A program made the position numbers and the translations under genes. The notes beneath the pieces are model-generated. The model searched no databases and was not told the origin of the DNA. It was given only the letters and a program-made list of their open reading frames with translations. A stretch of 10,292 nt of DNA. Source: Candidatus Binatia bacterium. Lineage in GTDB: Bacteria; Desulfobacterota_B; Binatia; UBA9968. Shown one piece after another: positions 5,807 through 10,292 of this stretch; position 1 is the stretch's first letter; every line of letters begins with the position of its first letter. The stretch is taken from assembly GCA_025922795.1 (NCBI GenBank), contig JAICHC010000046.1:1-10292 (forward strand). The letters run 5' to 3'.

Positions 5807-7087
5807 ATGTCTCGCTCAACCGCAATTCTCCGCCGCGCCGCAAGAAAGATTCCGGGGGGCGTAAACAGTCCCGTTCGCGCCTGGAAAGCGGTTGGCGGCA
5901 ATCCGGTTGCCATCAACCGCGGTAAAGGCAGCTACGTCTTCGATGCTGATGGCAAGCGTTACATCGACTTGGTCGGCTCCTGGGGGCCGCTTATTTTAGG
6001 CCACGCGCATCCGCAAATCGTCCAAGTAATAAAAGAACGAGCAATCAAGGGTTTTACCTTCGGAGCGCCAACCGAAGCCGAAGCGAGCTTGGCCGAAGTC
6101 GTGTCGCACCTCATGCCGTCGATCGAAATGCTGCGCACCGTCAGTTCCGGCACTGAAGCGACCATGAGCGCGATCAGGCTAGCACGAGCTTTCACCGGAC
6201 GGCGAAAAATCGTGAAATTTGACGGTTGTTATCATGGCCACGCAGACGGATTGCTCGTCAAAGCCGGCTCCGGCGTGGCGACCCTTGGGCTGCCGGACAG
6301 TCCGGGCGTTCCACGGGGTTTTGCCCGAGAAACGCTGGTCGCGATCTATAATGACGTGAACTCGGTACGAAAAATCTTTGAAAAATACGGCAATCATACG
6401 GCAGCCGTTATTGTTGAACCGATCTGCGGAAATATGGGCGTGATTCTGCCGCAGCCGGGATTTCTCCAAGGGCTGAGGGAAATGACCCAGCGAAAGGGGG
6501 TGCTGCTTATTTTTGATGAGGTGATCACCGGCTTTCGTGTAGCCCTGGGCGGAGCGCAAAAAATCTTCAACATCACGCCGGACCTAACCTGTCTCGGCAA
6601 GATCCTTGGTGGCGGGTTTCCGTTGGCGGCTTTCGGGGGAAAACGTAAGATCATGAATTTGCTCGCGCCTTCCGGTCCCGTGTACCAAGCGGGAACATTG
6701 TCAGGTAACCCGATTGCTGTCAGCGCCGGCTTGGCGACCCTCAAACTGCTATCACGGCGCGGAACTTACACGGCATTGGAAGCAAGAGGCGGGAAGCTCG
6801 AGACCGGTTTCAGGGCGGTTCTCGCAAAACATAACATCAAGGGAACGCTCAATCGCTTTGGTTCCATGATGACTCTGTTCTTCGGGGTCGACCGCGTTAA
6901 TGATGCGAACGATGCGCGTAAATGTGATCGCCAGCAGTTTGCACGTTTCTTTCACGGCATGCTGCGGCGCGGGGTGTATCTTCCACCGGCGCCGTTCGAA
7001 GCGATGTTTCTTTCCCTCGCCCACTCCCCAGCCGACATAAATGCGATAATTCAAGCCTTCGATGAATGGGCGGCGACGGAAAGGTAA
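5807..7087 (+). CDS. hemL: Glutamate-1-semialdehyde 2,1-aminomutase
   Basis: A 426-residue cytoplasmic PLP enzyme that turns glutamate-1-semialdehyde into 5-aminolevulinate, in the C5 route to heme and other tetrapyrroles. Start ATG 5807 is set by alignment of the N-terminus with the family hallmark IPGGVNSPVRAW (15-26); no ribosome binding site precedes it. Further marks are GSWGPLILGHAHP (57-69), SSGTEATMSAIRLAR (113-127), DGCYHGH (139-145), FDEVITGFR (236-244), and LGKILGGGFP (263-272) with K265, the PLP-binding lysine. GTLSGNP (296-302) follows. All catalytic regions are intact. It is divergent from dnaA and followed after 40 bp by the ATP synthase genes on the same strand, so one transcript is possible. 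Confidence 0.97.
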   Translation: MSRSTAILRRAARKIPGGVNSPVRAWKAVGGNPVAINRGKGSYVFDADGKRYIDLVGSWGPLILGHAHPQIVQVIKERAIKGFTFGAPTEAEASLAEVVSHLMPSIEMLRTVSSGTEATMSAIRLARAFTGRRKIVKFDGCYHGHADGLLVKAGSGVATLGLPDSPGVPRGFARETLVAIYNDVNSVRKIFEKYGNHTAAVIVEPICGNMGVILPQPGFLQGLREMTQRKGVLLIFDEVITGFRVALGGAQKIFNITPDLTCLGKILGGGFPLAAFGGKRKIMNLLAPSGPVYQAGTLSGNPIAVSAGLATLKLLSRRGTYTALEARGGKLETGFRAVLAKHNIKGTLNRFGSMMTLFFGVDRVNDANDARKCDRQQFARFFHGMLRRGVYLPPAPFEAMFLSLAHSPADINAIIQAFDEWAATER

Positions 7088-7108
7088 ACTTGATCGCCTT
7101 AATACGTC

Positions 7109-7126
7109 GTGCTAGAAGACTAGCAC
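7109..7126 (+). repeat. Perfect hairpin touching the atpZ start codon
   Basis: GTGCTAG (7109-7115) and CTAGCAC (7120-7126) form a perfect 7-bp stem with an AAGA loop, ending one base before the GTG start at 7128. No T-tract follows, so it is not an intrinsic terminator. It occupies the place where a ribosome binding site is expected. Confidence 0.5.
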
Positions 7127-7127
7127 A

Positions 7128-7415
7128 GTGGGGAATGTGGCAGGTCGTCCCAACGGCCGGCGAGAAAACCAAAGTCCCTTCCTGCGCCGGGCGGGCCTTT
7201 ATCTAGGAGTAGCTTTCGAACTACCAGGCACTATTCTCGGCGGTATGGTAGTGGGCTATTTCGTAGATGCGTATCTCGGCAGTTCTCCGTGGTGCCTAAT
7301 CGCGTTTACCGCGATGGCTTTTATCGCGGCGTTTGTAAGATTAATACAGTGGGCAAGGTTTTTTGCGCGCGAGCGTGATGGAAGCCGCAGCGAGGAAGAC
7401 GATTCTCAGGATTGA
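7128..7415 (+). CDS. atpZ: AtpZ/AtpI family accessory protein of F0F1 ATP synthase
   Basis: A 95-residue membrane protein with the AtpZ (ATPase_gene1) pattern: a short charged N-terminus, a first membrane helix at about 24-46 ending in GYFVD (43-47), the loop LGSSPW (50-55), and a second helix at about 55-77 followed by a charged tail. AtpZ and AtpI form a small membrane complex linked to Mg2+/Ca2+ supply or to assembly of the c-ring. The start is GTG 7128; an in-frame GTG at 7137 is an alternative closer to the purine-rich GGGGA. The gene overlaps the next one by 38 bp, which supports translational coupling. Position before atpI-atpB-atpE supports the call. Confidence 0.85.
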   Translation: MGNVAGRPNGRRENQSPFLRRAGLYLGVAFELPGTILGGMVVGYFVDAYLGSSPWCLIAFTAMAFIAAFVRLIQWARFFARERDGSRSEEDDSQD

Positions 7416-7755
7416 GCTGTGGCACGGAAGCTTGCTGCTGATACTGCTGGCGATATTTCGACAAACGAATTGGGTGGAACCCAGGGCTCTACTCGTCGGC
7501 GGTTTTTTTATGGGGGTAAACTTCTTGTTGCTCAGCTTGGGTGTCGCTTGGGTGCTTACGCCCCTGGCGAGCAAAGGTCGTGCGAAGGTCGGTATTAGCT
7601 TACTCGTCCTGAAAATCGCAATTTTTCTTGGCCTCTTGATTACGCTGTTTTACGGGTTCGACCTCGACCCAATATCATTCGCTGTCGGCTTCTCGACTTT
7701 GATCGTGGCGATATTTTTAGAGGTAGTGTTGCGAGCCATCCGAGCGGGCACTTAG
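7378..7755 (+). CDS. atpI: ATP synthase subunit I (AtpI)
   Basis: I choose ATG 7378, giving 125 residues; the frame is open from TTG 7363, which would add five. The start lies inside the end of atpZ. The protein is very hydrophobic, with four likely membrane helices at about 16-29, 36-59, 70-93 and 98-120. Basic residues lie near the N-terminus (RKTILR) and between helices 2 and 3 (SKGRAK). This matches the ATP synthase I family, which helps assemble the c-ring and the a subunit in the cytoplasmic membrane. Sequence identity in this family is low, so the call rests mostly on topology and on its position directly before atpB. The stop TAG 7753-7755 overlaps the atpB ribosome binding site. Confidence 0.82.
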   Translation: MEAAARKTILRIELWHGSLLLILLAIFRQTNWVEPRALLVGGFFMGVNFLLLSLGVAWVLTPLASKGRAKVGISLLVLKIAIFLGLLITLFYGFDLDPISFAVGFSTLIVAIFLEVVLRAIRAGT

Positions 7756-7761
7756 GGAAAA

Positions 7762-8559
7762 ATGGAACATCCGTTTACGTGGTATAATTTGCTGCCCGAA
7801 GCTTTTAAGCACGTCATTGGCGATCACACATTCTTTGCTGTAGTAGCTGCCCTCCTCCTACTTTGGTTCGCCTTTCGCGCTCGCAGCGCGTTGGCAAACA
7901 CAGCCGACGATCCGGAAGTTCCCGTGGAAAGTCTAGGCGCCCGCAATGTAGTGGAACTCTTGCTCGAAATCGTGGTGGTTCGGCAGAGTGATGCCATTAT
8001 CGGCAAACAGGGCAGAAAATACGTTACCTACTTTGCCACTTTTTTCTTTTTTATTTTGTTTGCGAACCTCATGGGTCTCTTACCCGGATTCGGTGCACCG
8101 ACGAGCAATCTCAACACCACCTTGGGATTAGCCATCGTATCTTTCATCGGCTATAACCTGATCGGCGTACGCGAACAAGGCATAAATTACATCAAGCACT
8201 TTTTCGGTCCGATGACGAGTCTGCCGGGCCAGAGTGTGATTACAAAGATTTTATTCCTACCGTTGTTGCTGATCTCAGTGGTCTTTTTCTTTATCTTAGA
8301 GGCTTTCTCGCATGGCTTTAGGCCAGTCTCGTTATCCTTGCGTCTATTTGGCAACATGATGGGCGACCATGAGGTCATTGGCGCTTTCATCGGCCTGACA
8401 AAGGTGGTGGTTCCGGTCGCCTTTTACCTTATGGGAACACTGGTGTCGGTAATTCAAGCCTTTGTATTTATGTTGTTGAGCATGATCTACGTCGCACTTG
8501 CGATCAGCCATGGACACGATGACGAACATGGTCACGACGCGCAGCGATCACATCACTAA
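7762..8559 (+). CDS. atpB: F0F1 ATP synthase subunit a
   Basis: A 265-residue integral membrane protein starting at ATG 7762, with AGGGA (7754-7758) as ribosome binding site. It forms the proton half-channels next to the c-ring. The key motif SLRLFGNMMGDH (192-203) contains R194, equivalent to the essential Arg210 of E. coli, and the last long helix LVSVIQAFVFMLLSMIYVALAISH (227-250) is well conserved. Additional membrane segments are seen at about 22-38, 89-109, 117-135 and 162-183. The C-terminus is rich in histidine and acidic residues (HGHDDEHGHD, then SHH), a kind of tail often seen in this subunit. It is followed by atpE after 70 bp. Confidence 0.97.
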   Translation: MEHPFTWYNLLPEAFKHVIGDHTFFAVVAALLLLWFAFRARSALANTADDPEVPVESLGARNVVELLLEIVVVRQSDAIIGKQGRKYVTYFATFFFFILFANLMGLLPGFGAPTSNLNTTLGLAIVSFIGYNLIGVREQGINYIKHFFGPMTSLPGQSVITKILFLPLLLISVVFFFILEAFSHGFRPVSLSLRLFGNMMGDHEVIGAFIGLTKVVVPVAFYLMGTLVSVIQAFVFMLLSMIYVALAISHGHDDEHGHDAQRSHH

Positions 8560-8629
8560 GCGATCGGCCGCTCGGTAGAGGATGAGGACAGAGGAGTGGC
8601 AGGTATGAATCGCTGGAAAGGAGAAGGGA

Positions 8630-8950
8630 GTGAAAAGGTTTTTTGTACTGTTCACCGCGGTTTTTATAACTGTGGTGGCCACTGGCGTAGCTATGGCCGC
8701 TGAAGGCGCGGGCGTTGCGGATCCCAAAGGCGTCGCAATCGCAATTTCTGCAGGTATTGCCGTCGCAATCGCCGCATTTGGCGCCGCCCTGGGTCAAGGA
8801 CGGGTCGGTGCGGCGGCGATGGAAAGCATCGGGCGCAATCCGAACGCGGCCGACAAGCTCTTCTTGCCGCTGGTCTTAACACTAGCTCTGCTGGAAGCTT
8901 TGGCGCTTTACGGTTTTGTTATCGCGATTATCTTGAGCGGCAAGATTTGA
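8630..8950 (+). CDS. atpE: F0F1 ATP synthase subunit c
   Basis: A 106-residue protein from GTG 8630, set by a strong ribosome binding site AAAGGAG (8617-8623). Residues 1-23 look like a signal peptide (KR, hydrophobic core, AMA before A24), so the mature subunit would be about 83 residues, the normal size of this hairpin. Helix 1 contains the packing-glycine region GAALGQGRVG (51-60) with Q56; the polar loop is RNP (69-71). Helix 2 has the ion-binding carboxylate E89 in LALLEALALYG. The residues after E89 are Ala and Leu, not the Ser-Thr of sodium-binding rings, so protons are the likely coupling ion. A strong terminator follows 15 bp after the stop; the genes for b, delta and F1 are not in the window. 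Confidence 0.96.
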   Translation: MKRFFVLFTAVFITVVATGVAMAAEGAGVADPKGVAIAISAGIAVAIAAFGAALGQGRVGAAAMESIGRNPNAADKLFLPLVLTLALLEALALYGFVIAIILSGKI

Positions 8951-8965
8951 CGCTTCATGGTCGTA

Positions 8966-9007
8966 GAAAAAGGGCGGGAAGCAGATGCTTCCCGCCCTTT
9001 TATTTTT
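8966..9007. terminator. Strong bidirectional intrinsic terminator between atpE and the dCMP deaminase
   Basis: An 11-bp perfect GC-rich stem, GGGCGGGAAGC (8972-8982) with GCTTCCCGCCC (8987-8997), has an AGAT loop and extra A-T pairs at its base. On the plus strand it is followed by TTTTATTTTT (8998-9007); on the minus strand the complement of GAAAAA (8966-8971) supplies a T-tract. It ends the atp transcript and was probably once also the terminator of the leftward deaminase genes, before the intron at 9008 separated them. Confidence 0.93.
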
Positions 9008-9026
9008 GTGCGCCCGGTAGGGCGCA

Positions 9027-9282
9027 GAGCTAGACCAGTGGGTGAGAAGAAGATTGCGTCAAATGTTGTGGCGGCAATGGAAACGAAACTATACCCGCGC
9101 CGCACGTCTGATACAGCGAGGGCTCCCTAGAGAGCGTGCCTTGAAATCAGCCGGAAATGGGCGGGGGCATGGTGGAACTCTGGGCATCGCATATGAATGA
9201 AGCGTTTCCCAAGAGATATTTTGATCAATTGGGGCTTGTTTAACTGCTTAATCAGAAGCGTCGGGTCTTAAAGACGGCTTGA
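9027..9282 (+). pseudogene. Group II intron reverse transcriptase/maturase, C-terminal remnant
   Basis: The frame starting at GAG 9027 reads ELDQWVRRRLRQM, LWRQWKRNYTRAARL, then QRGLPRERALKSAGNGRG, the thumb/maturase end of intron-encoded proteins. After GRG the homology moves to a second frame (WWNSG, 9170-9184) and then to a third (ASHMNEAFPKRYFDQLGLV, 9184-9240). Each step needs one lost base, both times in a run of G. A TAA (9241-9243) then stands where a serine codon is usual, after which the same frame continues LLNQKRRVLKTA to the natural stop TGA 9280-9282, touching domain V. With two frameshifts, one nonsense codon and loss of everything upstream, it is dead. Confidence 0.85.
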
Positions 9283-9315
9283 ACCGCCGGATACGGAACC
9301 GTACGTCCGGTGGTG
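9282..9315 (+). ncRNA. Group II intron domain V
   Basis: The lower helix pairs ACCGCCGGA (9283-9291) with TCCGGTGGT (9306-9314), nine pairs with one G-U. A two-base CG bulge (9304-9305) separates it from the upper helix TACG (9292-9295) with CGTA (9300-9303), closed by a GAAC loop. This is the catalytic-domain layout of group II introns, with a 4-bp upper helix, and no stem mismatch. Domain VI follows: GGGGCT (9325-9330) with AGCCTC (9344-9349) and GGA (9321-9323) with TCC (9350-9352). A9354 is a candidate branch-site adenosine. Confidence 0.88.
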
Positions 9316-9334
9316 TGGAAGGACGGGGCTAGCT

Positions 9335-9814
9335 TCACCGGCCAGCCTCTCCTACCCGATTGGCTAACTCAATTTTGAAAAGATGCACCTGGGTATAGCG
9401 TAATAATTCCTCCAGGGTGTGTAGCTTGTAGGCTCGCTCGTAATAAATCTCCTTAATACCGGTGTTCACCAGAACTTTGAGGCAGTGAATGCAGGGCGTG
9501 TGGGTGATGTAGATCGCTCCTTCTTTTATGCTTGCGCCGTTTTTGGCCGCCTGAGCTATCGCGTTCATTTCAGCGTGAATCGTCCGGAAGCAGTTTTGCT
9601 CAATATCGCCGTTGGGCGTTTTAGACTCATAGATAAGGCATCCGACGTCGGTGCAGTGAGGCATTCCTGCCGGAGCGCCGTTGTATCCAGTGGCGAGAAT
9701 GTTCTTATCGCGCACGATCACGGCGCCGACCTTGGCCCGGGTACAAGTCGAGCGCTCCGCCACCTGGCGGGTGATAGTCATGAAATATTGGTCCCAGCTT
9801 AGCCGTTCGCTCAT
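9335..9814 (-). CDS. dCMP deaminase (ComEB-type), C-terminus altered by an intron insertion
   Basis: A 159-residue zinc enzyme of the cytidine/deoxycytidylate deaminase family; dCMP is converted to dUMP, feeding thymidylate synthesis. ATG 9814 has GGAGGG (complement of 9820-9825) five bases before it. TRAKVGAVIV (25-34), ATGYNGAP (41-48), the catalytic HAE (80-82) and the zinc pair PCIHC (107-111) are all present. Further cysteines/histidines at 24, 53, 54, 59 and 75 fit the family's second metal site. The last eight residues (NRVGEAGR) are read antisense from the 3' end of the group II intron. Without the intron the frame would end ELA-Lys-Lys-stop at 153 residues. The catalytic core is untouched, so activity is probably kept. 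It follows the SAM hydroxide adenosyltransferase gene by 15 bp and is likely cotranscribed. Confidence 0.93.
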   Translation of the reverse strand: MSERLSWDQYFMTITRQVAERSTCTRAKVGAVIVRDKNILATGYNGAPAGMPHCTDVGCLIYESKTPNGDIEQNCFRTIHAEMNAIAQAAKNGASIKEGAIYITHTPCIHCLKVLVNTGIKEIYYERAYKLHTLEELLRYTQVHLFKIELANRVGEAGR

Positions 9815-9829
9815 TAATTCCCTCCGATG

Positions 9830-10292
9830 TTATGCACCGAATGTGACCGTAACTTTATCGCCTATCTTCGCACCGGTGGTTTTTTGTGCGTTGCCCCGGT
9901 AAGCGGCGATCTCGAGAAGTCCCCAGCTGTTGATAACGGCGACGAAATCCCCGACTGCGGCGGCGCCGTAGCTACGAGATAGACCAGAGACACAAACGGC
10001 ACCGATGGCAATCTCGAGGTGGTCAACCACCGGTCCCGTCAGATCATGGCTCTCTATATTTGTAAACAGATTGCCGAAGGCGTCGATGTAAACGATCTCC
10101 CCTTCGAGGGTTTTTTCACGCCGCCGAGGCTTGGACCGAGCCAAATTAAGAAAGGTAGCTGATTTCGGCCCAAACGCCGCAGGCGCAACACCGAGCGAAA
10201 GGTGAGCGGCAGCGGGCGCGAAAATATCACGCCCATGAAAGGTCGCGCTGGCGGGTCGCAGCTGGTAAATTGGATTGGAAAGTTCCACGATG
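9830..10292 (-). CDS. SAM hydroxide adenosyltransferase (DUF62, chlorinase/fluorinase superfamily), C-terminal part (partial)
   Basis: The frame runs off the right edge, so the N-terminal part is outside the window; about 153 residues to the stop TAA (complement of 9830-9832) are seen. The GTG at 10288 is an internal valine and not a start. Family hallmarks are TFHGRDIFAPAAAHLSLG near the beginning, GEIVYIDAFGNLFTNI in the middle, and near the end SWGLLEIAAYRGNA, which matches the SxGxLEIAxNxGNA end of DUF62 proteins. Members of this superfamily split S-adenosylmethionine into adenosine and methionine with water or hydroxide; the halogenases are rare relatives. The N-terminal catalytic residues cannot be checked here. 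It leads a minus-strand operon with the dCMP deaminase, whose ribosome binding site lies in the 15-bp gap. Confidence 0.9.
   Translation of the reverse strand, partial: IVELSNPIYQLRPASATFHGRDIFAPAAAHLSLGVAPAAFGPKSATFLNLARSKPRRREKTLEGEIVYIDAFGNLFTNIESHDLTGPVVDHLEIAIGAVCVSGLSRSYGAAAVGDFVAVINSWGLLEIAAYRGNAQKTTGAKIGDKVTVTFGA

Larger units (their letters stand above)
9008..9360 (+). mobile_element. Internally deleted group II intron relic
   Basis: The element begins with the group II intron 5' consensus GTGCG, within GTGCGCCCGGTAGGGCGC (9008-9025) that folds into a 6-bp hairpin as expected for the start of domain I. It ends with CTACCCGAT (9352-9360), a typical bacterial group II 3' end. Inside are a broken C-terminal piece of the intron-encoded reverse transcriptase/maturase (9027-9282), domain V (9282-9315) and domain VI (about 9321-9352). 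About 350 bp remain of what is normally roughly 2 kb, so most of domain I, domains II-III and most of the protein are gone and self-splicing is not expected. It sits directly after the T-tract of an intrinsic terminator, the preferred target of bacterial class C introns. Class assignment is inference. Confidence 0.88.

Noticed and set aside
6179..6559. Open frame of 126 codons antisense to hemL
   Set aside because: It is a shadow of the conserved aminotransferase core on the opposite strand.
8605..8703. Small frame from ATG 8605 overlapping the start of atpE, a possible leader peptide
   Set aside because: It is out of frame with atpE, its later codons simply shadow the atpE signal region, and the strong ribosome binding site at 8617-8623 belongs to GTG 8630.
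9010..9025. GCGCCC-GGTA-GGGCGC hairpin as a second terminator
   Set aside because: No T-tract follows, and the sequence is better explained as the first helix at the 5' end of a group II intron.
1..10292. CRISPR array, tRNA, rRNA, toxin-antitoxin or anti-phage system
   Set aside because: I saw no regularly spaced repeats, no tRNA cloverleaf or rRNA segments, and no defence-type proteins; nearly all DNA is accounted for by housekeeping and metabolic genes, the origin region and the intron relic.

Overview
This is chromosomal DNA around a replication origin. dnaA and dnaN lie on the minus strand, and hemL plus the first F0 genes of ATP synthase run away from them on the plus strand. Moderate GC, the hemL-atpZ-atpI-atpB-atpE order, the ATP synthase cluster stopping after atpE, and catabolic genes typical of environmental bacteria fit a deltaproteobacterium-like or related uncultivated lineage (Desulfobacterota, Tectomicrobia, Rokubacteria or Binatota type). 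I cannot name the taxon from sequence alone.

Layout. 1-1296 (+): the 3' part of a 4,5-dihydroxyphthalate decarboxylase/NMT1-like protein, followed 4 bp later by an atypical SDR. 1407-2723 (+): a small conserved-looking protein of unknown function, then an isocitrate lyase/PEP mutase superfamily lyase. 2767-5433 (-): dnaA then dnaN, converging on the lyase. DnaA boxes lie on both sides of dnaA: a perfect 26-bp palindrome of two consensus boxes upstream (5490-5515), and a box plus TAA-TAG-TAG trios plus AT-rich stretch downstream, between dnaA and dnaN (3901-3945). This suggests a bipartite oriC. 5807-8950 (+): hemL, atpZ, atpI, atpB, atpE, closed by a strong bidirectional intrinsic terminator (8966-9007). 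9335-10292 (-): the C-terminal half of a SAM hydroxide adenosyltransferase (DUF62) and a dCMP deaminase, transcribed toward atpE.

The most interesting structure is at 9008-9360. It is an internally deleted group II intron, keeping its GTGCG 5' end, a broken C-terminal piece of its reverse transcriptase/maturase, a well-folded domain V, a domain VI and a 3' end at CCCGAT. It sits directly after the T-tract of the atpE terminator and inside the last codons of the deaminase, which it crosses in antisense. Removing exactly 9008-9360 in silico rejoins the deaminase frame to the terminator and gives an ending of ELA-Lys-Lys-stop, with the stop codon made by the terminator T-tract. The present deaminase therefore carries eight C-terminal residues read from intron DNA.

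The genes serve replication initiation and processivity (dnaA, dnaN), tetrapyrrole synthesis (hemL), the proton channel and assembly factors of ATP synthase, pyrimidine nucleotide and SAM metabolism, and small-molecule catabolism. I found no CRISPR array, tRNA, rRNA or defence system. The unusual content is the intron relic and the origin architecture.
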